Position numbers and translations under genes: made by a program. A stretch of DNA of 64,000 bases, taken from NCBI GenBank assembly GCA_016194305.1, contig JACQBW010000033.1, positions 1 through 64,000 on the forward strand, read 5' to 3'. This document shows positions 51,596 to 63,340 of the stretch, piece after piece (the first letter of the stretch is position 1; each line of letters opens with the position of its first letter). The notes below the pieces were generated by a model. It was given only the letters and a program-made list of their open reading frames with translations. It made no database searches and was not told where the DNA came from. The DNA is from Nitrospirota bacterium. GTDB taxonomy: Bacteria; Nitrospirota; Nitrospiria; JACQBW01.

Positions 51596-51928
51596 TTACT
51601 TTGATCCGAGATGTTCGGCCGGTTCTTTTCCCCCGCCCCCGGAGTCCTGCGATTCGGCTCTGCCGGATTCGTGCGACTCCCCATTTACAGATTCGTGATC
51701 TTCGTGAACACTTTCGTGATGACCGGCGTCAGAAAGCAGGTCCCGGTCTGATTCCTTTTCCAATTCACCGATTTCACTTGTTTCTCTGCCAGAAGAAGGA
51801 TCGACCGATTCTTTTACAGTCACGTCTCGATCATTCGAATAATCGCCTTCTAACGCCAAAGCCTGTGAACCAAAGCTGAGTCCGAAAATAACGGTCAGTC
51901 CCCAAAATAGCTGTAAATCCTTACTCAT
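51596..51928 (-). CDS. secreted acidic, Ser/His/Glu/Gly-rich small protein
   Basis: A 110-residue protein with a clear Sec signal peptide (about residues 1-25, cleavage after SQALA). The mature part is low complexity, hydrophilic, acidic and dominated by Asp, Glu, Ser, Gly and His. Short repeats of the type H-E-S-x-x-E-D-H-E-S-V-N-G-E-S-H-E-S lie near residues 70-88. It is probably disordered; His/Glu/Asp clusters could bind divalent metals. I know no family. AAGGAGGAG precedes the ATG, and a good promoter is present, so expression is likely. Confidence 0.7.
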   Translation of the reverse strand: MSKDLQLFWGLTVIFGLSFGSQALALEGDYSNDRDVTVKESVDPSSGRETSEIGELEKESDRDLLSDAGHHESVHEDHESVNGESHESGRAESQDSGGGGKEPAEHLGSK

Positions 51929-51983
51929 TACTCCTCCTTTTAGTAGTAGAGGTTTCTTAATTTGAAAAAGACAAACTCCGTCT

Positions 51984-52011
51984 ATTATATGAACTGCATC
52001 TTTTATGCCAG
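51984..52011 (-). promoter_or_regulatory. sigma-70 promoter of the small secreted protein
   Basis: On the minus strand CTGGCA (52011-52006; 4/6), 16 nt, perfect TATAAT (51989-51984). The expected leader is about 50 nt and carries a strong Shine-Dalgarno sequence. Confidence 0.55.
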
Positions 52012-52092
52012 TTTAAGGAAATGCAACATATTGATTTTTTTGATATTTTAAAAAAATTGTTCTCTCTCACTCGCCGGATTTCAAGCAATTCC

Positions 52093-53013
52093 TCAGGCCA
52101 TTCGACGAAGAAGTTTTCCCTTGCTCCCTTTCCAAACGACAAGGATTGGGCTTGCGACAAATATGGAAGAGTAAGTTCCGATAACAACTCCCATCAGAAG
52201 AGCAAATGAAAAGTCATGAATCACCTCTCCCCCAAAAAAGAATAGAGCCAATAGGACGAGAAAGACCGTCAAGGAGACTACAATCGTACGACTCAATACC
52301 TGATTGATGCCATTGTTAATCACCTGTTCCAGGGTCTCCCGGCTTCTCAGCCTTAAATTCTCCCTGATCCGGTCAAAAACTACCACCGTATCCGTCAAGG
52401 AGTATCCGGCAAGCGTTAAAAGCGCAGTCACAATAAGAAGATTAATCTCCCTATGCAATAAATAAAATATTCCCAAAACAGCCAAAACATCATGAAATGT
52501 CGCAATGGCCGCCGCCACACCAAATCTAAACTCGAAACGAAAGGCTATATAGATGATAATTCCGAGCATGGCGATCCCAACAGCAAGCGTCGCATCTTTT
52601 TGAAGTTTCTGACCGATCGTAGGTCCGATCTCTTCGCTGCTATCAATGACAAAATGATTGTCTGGCAGTTCCTTTGTAAAAATTGAAACGACTTTTTCTG
52701 CAATCTTTTCCTGAATGGTTGTCTGTTTCTTGATTCGTATCAGGAGTTTATTCCCCTCTGAAAACTCCTGGAGTTCTGCTTCCTTCAGATCATTTTTTTC
52801 CAAAATCACCCTGGCATCCTCAATCTTGACAGGGTGTTCGAATTTAAGCTGAACAGCCGTTCCTCCGGCAAAATCAATTCCGAGATTGGCCTTTCCCATA
52901 CTGATCGAGAATAGAGAAATGAGCCCTAACACAATCATCAATCCGGAAAACAGAAATGCATAGTAGCGCTTACCTATAAAATCAATTCGCGTCTTCCCTA
53001 ATAATTCAAACAT
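52093..53013 (-). CDS. secF: protein translocase subunit SecF
   Basis: A 306-residue, six-helix RND-type membrane protein. Segments: LGIDFAGGTAVQLKFEHPVK after TM1, ALLTLAGYSLTDTVVVFDRI with RENLR, and RTIVVSLTVFLVLLALFFFG. With SecD it uses the proton gradient to help complete Sec export. The ATG at 53013 has GAGG 8 nt upstream; an upstream in-frame GTG is the alternative. It is 18 nt after secD and is the last gene of the argS-tgt-yajC-secD-secF run. Confidence 0.96.
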   Translation of the reverse strand: MFELLGKTRIDFIGKRYYAFLFSGLMIVLGLISLFSISMGKANLGIDFAGGTAVQLKFEHPVKIEDARVILEKNDLKEAELQEFSEGNKLLIRIKKQTTIQEKIAEKVVSIFTKELPDNHFVIDSSEEIGPTIGQKLQKDATLAVGIAMLGIIIYIAFRFEFRFGVAAAIATFHDVLAVLGIFYLLHREINLLIVTALLTLAGYSLTDTVVVFDRIRENLRLRSRETLEQVINNGINQVLSRTIVVSLTVFLVLLALFFFGGEVIHDFSFALLMGVVIGTYSSIFVASPILVVWKGSKGKLLRRMA

Positions 53014-53031
53014 GCATCGCACCTCACCTTT

Positions 53032-54672
53032 TTATATACTTAAAGTTTCTATCTTTTTTCTCATGGTTATCATGTCAAATATCACCTTGGTTCCGACCAG
53101 CGACGTGAAAAGATTGATGGTCACGCCCAGACTCAGGGAGACCGCAAACCCCTTGATGGGCCCTGTTCCAAAAATAAACAGGACCAATGCCGTAATCAGT
53201 GTCGTCACATGGGAATCAATGATGGTCAGAAAGGCCTTATCATATCCCGAGTCGATTGCTCCCCGAACCGGTTTCCCCAGCCGAAGCTCTTCGCGGATTC
53301 GTTCAAAAATAAGAACGTTTGAATCGACGGACATCCCGATGGTCAAAATGATGCCGGCGATACCCGGCAAAGTTAATGTGGCATTCAGCGCTGCCAAAGC
53401 GCCAATCAACAAAATCACATTCAGTACCAGAGCGAAATCCGCGATGAGCCCCGCTAACCGGTAATAGAAAATCATGAAAACCACCACAAGTAATGTGCCC
53501 CATTTTGCGGCCCGGAAACCCATCTCGATAGAATCTCTCCCCAAAGAAGGACCGACCGTCACGTTCTGGATTGTTTTAACCGGGGCGGGAAGCGCACCGG
53601 CCCGCAGTACAATGGCCAGGCTGGTTGCTTCTTCCGGGGTAAATCCGCCTGAAATCTGGGCCCGTCCGCCCAAAATTCGGTCTTGAATAACCGGGGCGGA
53701 ATAGACCGTACCGTCCAGTATGATCGCAAGGCGTTTTCTCACATTTTCGGCCGTAATGGTTTCAAACTGTTTTGAACCGGTTCTGTCAAAAACCACTGAG
53801 ACATAGGGCTTATTGTATTCATCGAATGACATCCGCGCATCACTCAATTTGTCGCCTGTCAACAAAGTTCTTTTTTTGATCAGAAAAGGACGTTTAGTAA
53901 CAGCCTGGCTATCCTTGTCCACAATTTTTTCAAAAAGAATTTCATCGCCTTCTGGAATTCTGGGGCCAAATTCAGATTTAAATTTTTCTTCCTGATCCAG
54001 TTTAAGACTGTTGGGAAGTTCTCTGGAAAAACTGTTTTCGTCATCCACCAGTTTAAACTCCAGAAGCGCGGTCGTTTTGATCAGAGAGAGTGCCTGTTGA
54101 GGATTTTTTATGCCGGGAAGCTGAATCAGGATCTGGTTCGTCCCCTGCCTCTGGATCAACGGTTCTGCAACACCAAACTGGTCGATCCGATTTCGAATGG
54201 TCTCCATCGATTGGGAGACCGCGTTCTCCTTGATTCGGCTAGCCTCGTCATTTGACAGCGTCAATAACAGGGCATTGTCTTTCGATTCCTTGCTGATTAA
54301 GAAAGGAAATTGATCATTGATCACTTTTGTCAACGTTTCTTTTGCTTCCTTTCTGGGATACTCAATCAGAATATCGGACATCGCCACTTTTTTAACCGAA
54401 CTGACCTCAATCTTTTTTTCATTTGCGGAATCTTTGATCCCCGCCATCATTTGATCCAGATTATTTGAAACAGCCTCATCTTGTTCCACTTCAAGAACAA
54501 GATGAATTCCACCTTGTAAATCAAGGCCAAGATTGATTCCTTTATTCGGAAAAATATTTCCCCACCAGCTGGGGAAAAGGGAATAGAATCGGGTGGAAGG
54601 TAAAAAAAACACAATCGAACTGAGTATCGTCAAACTAATTAAAATGATTCTTCCCTTGATCCCCTTTTTCAT
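53032..54672 (-). CDS. secD: protein translocase subunit SecD
   Basis: A 546-residue membrane protein. TM1 is followed by GLDLQGGIHLVLEVEQDEAV, a large periplasmic P1 domain with RIDQFGVAEPLIQRQGTNQI and GGFTPEEATSLAIVLRAGAL, and then five C-terminal helices including TLTLPGIAGIILTIGMSVDS with NVLIFERIREEL. All are SecD hallmarks. Its ATG overlaps the yajC stop as ATGA, so the two are translationally coupled. Confidence 0.97.
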   Translation of the reverse strand: MKKGIKGRIILISLTILSSIVFFLPSTRFYSLFPSWWGNIFPNKGINLGLDLQGGIHLVLEVEQDEAVSNNLDQMMAGIKDSANEKKIEVSSVKKVAMSDILIEYPRKEAKETLTKVINDQFPFLISKESKDNALLLTLSNDEASRIKENAVSQSMETIRNRIDQFGVAEPLIQRQGTNQILIQLPGIKNPQQALSLIKTTALLEFKLVDDENSFSRELPNSLKLDQEEKFKSEFGPRIPEGDEILFEKIVDKDSQAVTKRPFLIKKRTLLTGDKLSDARMSFDEYNKPYVSVVFDRTGSKQFETITAENVRKRLAIILDGTVYSAPVIQDRILGGRAQISGGFTPEEATSLAIVLRAGALPAPVKTIQNVTVGPSLGRDSIEMGFRAAKWGTLLVVVFMIFYYRLAGLIADFALVLNVILLIGALAALNATLTLPGIAGIILTIGMSVDSNVLIFERIREELRLGKPVRGAIDSGYDKAFLTIIDSHVTTLITALVLFIFGTGPIKGFAVSLSLGVTINLFTSLVGTKVIFDMITMRKKIETLSI

Positions 54673-55007
54673 GATCCTTTCTCTCCTTCCTCTTCCGCCT
54701 TCCTTAACCCTGTCACCCCTTCACGGATGACCTTGATTTTAACATTGTCCGCGATTTGAAGCGTAACCACGTCCTGATTGATACTGGTCACCGATCCAAT
54801 AACACCGCCTACTGTCACAACGCGATCACCTTTTTTGAGATTTTCGAGCATCTGTTTATGACTCTTTGCTTTCTTCTGCTGGGGAAGGATGAGCAAGAAA
54901 TAAAAGACGATAAAAATCAATCCAAAGGGGATAAGTGTCGCAAGCATACTCCCTTCGGACCCTCCTGCAGCAGGAACGGCCTGAGCATAAGCCACCGAAC
55001 TAAACAT
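54669..55007 (-). CDS. yajC: Sec translocon accessory subunit YajC
   Basis: A 112-residue protein with one membrane helix (ATLIPFGLIFIVFYFLLILP) followed by QQKKAKSHKQMLENLKKGDR and VVTVGGVIGSVTSI, the cytosolic YajC domain. The ATG at 55007 has AGGAGAG 5 nt upstream. An in-frame upstream start would add 8 residues. It precedes secD in the operon. Confidence 0.95.
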   Translation of the reverse strand: MFSSVAYAQAVPAAGGSEGSMLATLIPFGLIFIVFYFLLILPQQKKAKSHKQMLENLKKGDRVVTVGGVIGSVTSINQDVVTLQIADNVKIKVIREGVTGLRKAEEEGEKGS

Positions 55008-55053
55008 AGACTCTCCTTTTATGATAAACAAGCCACAGTTTTTTTCTCTTTGA

Positions 55054-57830
<2,777 letters not shown>

Positions 57831-57868
57831 AGGGTTAGAGGCAGGTTAAAACGACAAATAAATGGTTT

Positions 57869-57896
57869 AGTATAGTGATTTTAACAGAAAAGTCAA
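57869..57896 (-). promoter_or_regulatory. sigma-70 promoter of argS-tgt-yajC-secDF
   Basis: On the minus strand TTGACT (57896-57891), 16 nt, TATACT (57874-57869). Both boxes are 5/6. The expected start near 57862 lies 32 nt before the argS ATG. The rest of the 218-nt gap (57897-58048) is A-rich and shows no gene. Confidence 0.65.
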
Positions 57897-58048
57897 ATCT
57901 GAAATGAAGAAAAAAGAAGAAAAAACAACAAGATCGAATCAATTACGTCATCAAACTATCTACGTTGCAAATCACTTTAAAATTCAAGCGCATTTCCATC
58001 GTTCTATTTACCTGCCAACACTTTAACTGCTATTAAACAATTCATAAG

Positions 58049-58615
58049 TCAAAAATCTTCTTTAAGATCTTTGAAATTGCCTGAATCATTCCACATGGAG
58101 AGGAATTTTTCTTTCGCTTTCTTTGTATTTAGAGAATCCGTAATAATATCAAGTCGTTCGTCATTCAGATGATCGGCCGTCCAGGTTTGATTGAAAGAAC
58201 CTGATGTGTTGGCGTGTTCGTCGATGACCGATTGTTTAATATGCATTAATCCGTCGTGACGGTTTACTTTTACAGGGATCTCTGCTTCGAGGAGCGCTTT
58301 AACTGCACGATGGGTATTTTTGTTTTCAAGCTCGCCGGCATCCGTAATCACTCGGACATCAATCCCCTTCTTCTTAGCCTTAATTAACGTTTTGATAATC
58401 GGCCAGGAGGTCATATTAAAACAAGCGACATAAATGGATTTTTCGGCAGTTTGATAAAGGGAAATCATTTTATCCTGAAGATGTTCTTCAGGACCGTAAT
58501 AGCTTTGAATATCGCCCGCTAGACCAATTTCGGGTAGCAATAGGACAAAGAAGAGGAGCAGACAACTTATTCTAGAAAACTGGGGAAGGAAACGTTTGAA
58601 TTCGATTGAATCCAT
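58049..58615 (-). CDS. secreted phospholipase-D-like nuclease (single HKD)
   Basis: A 188-residue protein with a signal peptide (about residues 14-33, RISCLLLFFVLLLPEIGLAG) and one HKD motif, His-x-Lys-x4-Asp, in GLMHIKQSVIDEHANTSGSF, with Asn-Gln and Asn-Asp-Glu-Arg downstream. Upstream strand ISLYQTAEKSIYVACFNMTS is typical of the family. Single-HKD proteins dimerise, as in the Nuc endonuclease, and would act in the periplasm or outside. The ATG at 58615 overlaps the preceding TGA; a TTG one codon earlier overlaps it as TTGA. It is last in a run behind the M16 peptidase gene. Confidence 0.87.
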   Translation of the reverse strand: MDSIEFKRFLPQFSRISCLLLFFVLLLPEIGLAGDIQSYYGPEEHLQDKMISLYQTAEKSIYVACFNMTSWPIIKTLIKAKKKGIDVRVITDAGELENKNTHRAVKALLEAEIPVKVNRHDGLMHIKQSVIDEHANTSGSFNQTWTADHLNDERLDIITDSLNTKKAKEKFLSMWNDSGNFKDLKEDF

Positions 58616-59874
58616 CAAGAGAATAAGATGTCAGAATCGAGTTCTTTTTTGCCGAGAGGTCCAAGCGTCGTTAATGAAAATCGGGTGGCATCGAAAACCT
58701 GATTCGCGATTTGAAACACCGACTCTTTCGTGACCGTCTCGATATCATTCAAGACCTCTTCCATGCTGAAAAATCTCCCAAAAGAGAGCTCGTCCTTTGC
58801 CAATTGTCCCATTCTGCTGCTGGTGCTCTCCATTCCAAGCATCATGCTCCCTTTCAAATGATCCTTCGCTTTTCGCAATTCTTTTGAACTTAAACCTTCA
58901 TTTCTTAATTTCTTAAGTTCTTTTAGAATAATCTGAATCACTTGACGCGCACTCTTGACGCTCGTTCCGGCATAAACGGTAAAGAGCCCGGTATCCTGAA
59001 AGAACGAAGGATAAGAATAAATTGAGTAAACCAGGCCTCTTTCTTCCCGGACCTCCTGGAACAGACGCGAGCTGACGCTTCCCCCGAGTACCGTATTTAA
59101 GATATGAAGGGGATGCCGGTTCTTATCGGTCTGGGAAACTCCGGGAATTCCGAGACAGAGATGGAGCTGTTCCAGATTTTTTCTTTTACAGAAAACTCCC
59201 GTCTCCATTTGGGGAGCTATCCTCTCGGGAATAAATCGTTTCCGGTTATGATACTTTCCGAATGCCCGGTTCAGACTTTTAAACAGAACGGTGGAATTAA
59301 AATTTCCGGCAATAGAAATGACAATTTGGGTTGGGTGATAATATTTTTGCAAAAAATACAGGATATCTTCCCGTTTTAATGAAGAGACGGTATCAAGGGT
59401 CCCCAGAATCGATCGTCCGAGGGGGTTTTTTTTCCAGACCTGTTCAAGGTAAAAGTCGTTGAGAAGCTCTTCCGGATCATCTTCGACCATTTTAATCTCT
59501 TCAAGGATGACCTTTTTTTCTTTTTTAATTTCTGCGGGATCAAAAACGGAATGATGAAATACATCCGCAAGAATTTCAATTGCTTTGGGAAGGTGATCAT
59601 CCAGAACCTTCGTATAAAAGGTTGTCGATTCCCTCGTGGTGAAGGCGTTCATTTCTCCACCGAGAGAATCCATCACCTGAGCAAGTTCTTTAGCCGACTT
59701 TCTCTGCGTCCCCTTAAAAAACATATGCTCCAGAAAGTGAGAAAGCCCATGTTCGCTCCCTTCTTCGTCTCTGGATCCGACGTTGACCCATATCCCAATG
59801 GACACAGATTTGACCGACGGGATCCTTTCCGTCACAATACGGATCCCGTTATCTAAGATCACCTTTTTAAACAT
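58615..59874 (-). CDS. M16-family zinc metallopeptidase (processing-peptidase-like)
   Basis: A 419-residue pitrilysin-family protease. The inverted zinc motif is HFLEH (His46, Glu49, His50) in EHGLSHFLEHMFFKGTQ, and the distal Glu segment is KKEKKVILEEIKMVEDDPEE. The second, inactive half-domain has GSVSSRLFQEVREERGLVYS. This is the type commonly encoded after pnp in many phyla (YmxG/PqqL-like). Substrate unknown. It lies 35 nt after pnp. Confidence 0.94.
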   Translation of the reverse strand: MFKKVILDNGIRIVTERIPSVKSVSIGIWVNVGSRDEEGSEHGLSHFLEHMFFKGTQRKSAKELAQVMDSLGGEMNAFTTRESTTFYTKVLDDHLPKAIEILADVFHHSVFDPAEIKKEKKVILEEIKMVEDDPEELLNDFYLEQVWKKNPLGRSILGTLDTVSSLKREDILYFLQKYYHPTQIVISIAGNFNSTVLFKSLNRAFGKYHNRKRFIPERIAPQMETGVFCKRKNLEQLHLCLGIPGVSQTDKNRHPLHILNTVLGGSVSSRLFQEVREERGLVYSIYSYPSFFQDTGLFTVYAGTSVKSARQVIQIILKELKKLRNEGLSSKELRKAKDHLKGSMMLGMESTSSRMGQLAKDELSFGRFFSMEEVLNDIETVTKESVFQIANQVFDATRFSLTTLGPLGKKELDSDILFS

Positions 59875-59909
59875 AAAAGCCTTTTATTGGAAAGATGCAG
59901 AAGATCGTA

Positions 59910-62015
59910 TCAGTTTGCTTCTTTGTTTTCAGGCGCGGTCATCGCCTCCTTCCGGCTTAATCGGATTTTTCCCTGCTTGTCAATTTCCAGGACTTTGACC
60001 AGGATCTCTTCCCCTTCTTTGACTTCATCGGAAACATTTTTGACCCGGTGATGTGCGAGCTGGGATACATGTACCAGACCATCGACTGTGGGAAGTATCG
60101 TCACAAACGCTCCGAAATCCATAATCTTGCTCACTTTTCCGAGGTAGATCTTTCCCACTTCCACTTCTTCGGTAATCTTATTGATGATTTCGATTGCCGC
60201 TTTTGCAGAAGCGTCATCGCTTGACGCGATCGCAATCGTCCCGTCGTCCTCGATATCGATCTTTACACCCGTTCGTTCAATAATACTCCGGATCATTTTT
60301 CCGCCAGGACCAATGACCTCGCGAACTTTCTCCGGCTTGATTTTAATTCGAATGATTTTAGGGGCATAGATCGAACACTCTTTTTTCGGTTCCGCAAGGG
60401 TATTTTGCATTTTTTCAAGAATGTGGAGTCTCCCTATGCGGGCCTGTTCGAGCGCCCGGGAAAGGGTGGCACTATCCAGTCCGTCAATTTTAATATCCAT
60501 CTGAATCGCCGTCACGCCATTGCGCGTACCGGCAACTTTAAAATCCATATCGCCGAGATGATCTTCCTGGCCCAGGATGTCTGACAAGATCAAGGTCTGG
60601 TTTCCCTCTTTAATCAATCCCATGGCAATTCCTGCAACCGGCGCTTTAATCGGCACGCCGGCATCCATTAAGGCAAGCGTTCCGCCGCAGACTGTCGCCA
60701 TGGATGACGAACCATTTGATTCCAATATATCCGAAACAATCCGGATCGTGTAAGGAAAGGTTTCTTTAGGAGGAAGGATGGCTCTCAATGCCCTTTCAGC
60801 CAATGCGCCATGTCCGATCTCCCTGCGACCTGGCCCTCTCATCGCCCTGACTTCCCCGACGCTAAATCCTGGAAAATTATAATGAAGCATGAAACTCTTT
60901 GTCGTAGCCCCTTCTAACCCGTCGATTTTCTGTTCATCATCGGAGGTTCCCAGAGTCACAACGGCCAGACTCTGAGTCTCTCCCCGCGTGAAAAGTGCTG
61001 AACCGTGAGTTCTTGGCAATACGGAAACTTCTGAGGTGATGGGCCGGATATCCGCGGTACCTCTTCCGTCTGAACGGATTCCCTTTTCGATCACACCTTT
61101 CCTCACAACCTCTTTCTCAATCTCATGAAAAACGACATTGATATCTCTTTGGCGGTCAGGATCTCCATTTTCGGACTTGAGCTCCTCCTGGATATTCTCC
61201 CGTATGGCATTGAGTGCCTCCTGGCGCTGACTCTTTTCCGCAATCTGAACGGCCTCTTCTATTTTAGTTCTTACGGCTTTGTCGACCTGACTTCTCAGCT
61301 CGGCATGAATTTCTATCGAAATCAGTTTCTGCTTAGGCTTACCTGCTTTGGCCTGTAGTTCCTTTTGTAAAGCAATAATCTTTCTTATTTCCCGATGGGC
61401 CAGGTCGATCGCTTTTAATATCTGTTCCTCGGACAATTCCTGTGCACCCCCTTCCACCATCATCACCGCATCTTCGGTCGCCGCGACAATCATATTCAGA
61501 TCGCTTTTATCCGATTCCGTGGCGTCGAGATTGATGACCAGTTCGCCATTCATCCGGCTGACTCTTACTGCAGCAACCGAACTATAAAAGGGAATATCTG
61601 AAATCATCAACGCGGCGGATGCGCCAATAATACCGAGAAAATCAGTCGATCCGCTCTGGTCAGCTGATAAGACCGACGCGACGACATGGATGTCATTAAA
61701 AAACGAGGAGGGGAATAGCGGTCTCAAAGGACGATCAATCAGCCGGCTATTTAAGATCTCCTTCTCGGACGATTTACCTTCTCGCTTGAAAAAACCACCC
61801 GGAATTTTACCGGCTGCATAAGCCTTTTCCTGGTAGTCTACGGTCAGGGGAAGAAAGTCAATTCCCGGCTTGCTCATTTTAGAGGCTACCGCGGTCACTA
61901 AAATCACCGTGTCTCCATATTGGGCTTTTACCGCTCCATCCGCGAGCCTGGCCCAGACTCCGGTTTCAAGGATTAATTTCTTTCCAGCCAGCATCATTTC
62001 CACTTTATGCAACAT
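59910..62015 (-). CDS. pnp: polyribonucleotide nucleotidyltransferase (PNPase)
   Basis: A 701-residue phosphorolytic 3'-5' exoribonuclease and RNA polymerase. Two RNase PH domains are present, the first with IPGGFFKREGKSSEKEILNS and RLIDRPLRPLFPSSF, the second with LPRTHGSALFTRGETQSLAV and DILGQEDHLGDMDFKVAGT. Then come a KH domain (VREVIGPGGKMIRSIIERTG) and an S1 domain (VGKIYLGKVSKIMDFGAFVT). Complete. It follows rpsO on the same strand. The leader contains stem-loops that may be RNase III targets. Confidence 0.97.
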   Translation of the reverse strand: MLHKVEMMLAGKKLILETGVWARLADGAVKAQYGDTVILVTAVASKMSKPGIDFLPLTVDYQEKAYAAGKIPGGFFKREGKSSEKEILNSRLIDRPLRPLFPSSFFNDIHVVASVLSADQSGSTDFLGIIGASAALMISDIPFYSSVAAVRVSRMNGELVINLDATESDKSDLNMIVAATEDAVMMVEGGAQELSEEQILKAIDLAHREIRKIIALQKELQAKAGKPKQKLISIEIHAELRSQVDKAVRTKIEEAVQIAEKSQRQEALNAIRENIQEELKSENGDPDRQRDINVVFHEIEKEVVRKGVIEKGIRSDGRGTADIRPITSEVSVLPRTHGSALFTRGETQSLAVVTLGTSDDEQKIDGLEGATTKSFMLHYNFPGFSVGEVRAMRGPGRREIGHGALAERALRAILPPKETFPYTIRIVSDILESNGSSSMATVCGGTLALMDAGVPIKAPVAGIAMGLIKEGNQTLILSDILGQEDHLGDMDFKVAGTRNGVTAIQMDIKIDGLDSATLSRALEQARIGRLHILEKMQNTLAEPKKECSIYAPKIIRIKIKPEKVREVIGPGGKMIRSIIERTGVKIDIEDDGTIAIASSDDASAKAAIEIINKITEEVEVGKIYLGKVSKIMDFGAFVTILPTVDGLVHVSQLAHHRVKNVSDEVKEGEEILVKVLEIDKQGKIRLSRKEAMTAPENKEAN

Positions 62016-62081
62016 TATTTTTCTCTCTCTATTTCCTTGTAATTTTAGGAGTCACTTGCAATGACCCTCTCTGCCGCCCAT

Positions 62082-62128
62082 CAGGAACAAGTCCCTTGAC
62101 TGTTCCTGTCTCCTGCCCTGGTTCAGGG
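62082..62128 (-). promoter_or_regulatory. stem-loops in the rpsO-pnp intergenic region
   Basis: CAGGAACA (62082-62089) pairs with TGTTCCTG (62101-62108), extended by GTC/GAC with one bulge. A second, shorter hairpin is CCCTG-GTT-CAGGG (62116-62128). Neither is followed by a T run on the minus strand. In E. coli an RNase III-cut hairpin in the same place controls pnp autoregulation; a similar role is inferred here. Confidence 0.5.
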
Positions 62129-62148
62129 TGACTTTTACAAAATGTAGG

Positions 62149-62415
62149 TTATTTACGGATGCCCAATTTGGCAATGATCTGCTGATATCCACTTAAATTT
62201 TTCTTTTTGAGATAATCGAGCATCTTTCTTCTTTGACTCACAAGTCTGATTAACCCCCGACGCGAATGATGATCCTTCTTGTGGGTTTTAAAATGATCCG
62301 TCAGGTACGTAATTCGATTGCTCAATATAGCAATCTGAACCTCCGCCGACCCTGTATCATTGACATGAGTTTGAAATTGTTGAATCAATTCTTTTTTCTG
62401 CTCCTTAGCTAGCAT
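62149..62415 (-). CDS. rpsO: 30S ribosomal protein S15
   Basis: An 88-residue S15 with [40 protein letters not shown] and [20 protein letters not shown]. It binds 16S rRNA and the central domain of the 30S subunit. It sits between truB and pnp in the classic order and has a good Shine-Dalgarno sequence (GGAGAAGGAAG) upstream. Confidence 0.98.
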   Translation of the reverse strand: MLAKEQKKELIQQFQTHVNDTGSAEVQIAILSNRITYLTDHFKTHKKDHHSRRGLIRLVSQRRKMLDYLKKKNLSGYQQIIAKLGIRK

Positions 62416-62434
62416 GAGACTTCCTTCTCCTCTC

Positions 62435-63340
62435 TTATTGAACTAAAACCTTGTCAATTTTTATTTGTTTTGTCCCTTCATTTTCAAACACTCCGAGCGC
62501 GACGAGCGTACCACTCCTGCTTTTCAAACAGACCAAATTCCCTTTCTTGAGAAATTCCCCTTCTCCGTCTTTCAAATGCAATGGCGAACCATGAATGATC
62601 TTTTTTTCACTCCATTCATCTAGAGAAATAGACGGGAAACTTTTCATCACTTCATCCATGCCATATAGTTCCATATCTATCCGCTTCGTTGCAACATATT
62701 CGGAGATTTCTTCCAGAGTAATGGAATCCGCTATTTCAAAGGGACCTGACCGGAGCCTTCTAAGTGAATAGAGATGCGCCCCGGTTCCCAGTGACCGGCC
62801 CATATCGTGGCACAGGGTCCGGATATAAGTCCCTTTTGAACAATGGATCTTCATCAAGATATCGCGCCCTTCTTTTCGAAGGTAGTCCATATGATGAATC
62901 GTCACAACCCGTGCAGGAATTCTGACCTCTTCTCCGTTTCTCGCCCGTTTGTAAGAGGGGACTCCGTCGATCTTGATTGCAGAAAATGCAGGAGGTATCT
63001 GGGTAATTTCTCCCGTCAATTCCATCATGCAACGTTTAAGATCTTCTTCCGAAACGGACTCCCATCGCTTCTCTTCCAATATTTCGCCCGAAGCGTCCTG
63101 AGTGGACGTCGAGACGCCTAAACGCATGACAGCTTGATATTCCTTATCCATTCCCATCAGGTATTCAACCAAGCGGGTTGCTTTTCCGATACAGAGTACC
63201 AGAACGCCTGTTGCATCCGGGTCAAGCGTTCCGGCATGCCCGATCTTTTTTATGTTGAGGAGTCTCCTGGCGCGGACAACAACATCATGGGAAGTCAAAC
63301 CCGCAGGTTTGTCGACATTTAAGACTCCATTTTCAATCAA
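62435..63340 (-). CDS. truB: tRNA pseudouridine-55 synthase
   Basis: A 301-residue TruB. The opening [18 protein letters not shown] leads to the catalytic Asp40 in [18 protein letters not shown], then [20 protein letters not shown]. The C-terminal PUA-like domain covers about 235-300. The start is TTG 63340, overlapping the nrnA stop as TTGA; the nearest ATG is out of frame. The family usually starts a few residues before the NG-x-L-N-V-D-K-P motif, which fits. Confidence 0.96.
   Translation of the reverse strand: MIENGVLNVDKPAGLTSHDVVVRARRLLNIKKIGHAGTLDPDATGVLVLCIGKATRLVEYLMGMDKEYQAVMRLGVSTSTQDASGEILEEKRWESVSEEDLKRCMMELTGEITQIPPAFSAIKIDGVPSYKRARNGEEVRIPARVVTIHHMDYLRKEGRDILMKIHCSKGTYIRTLCHDMGRSLGTGAHLYSLRRLRSGPFEIADSITLEEISEYVATKRIDMELYGMDEVMKSFPSISLDEWSEKKIIHGSPLHLKDGEGEFLKKGNLVCLKSRSGTLVALGVFENEGTKQIKIDKVLVQ

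Noticed and set aside
51995-52010. Sigma-54-like -24/-12 site (TGGCA-N9-GC spacing) before the small secreted protein
   Set aside because: GG and GC have the right 10-nt spacing, but the same DNA holds a perfect TATAAT with an acceptable -35, and no enhancer-type regulator is nearby.
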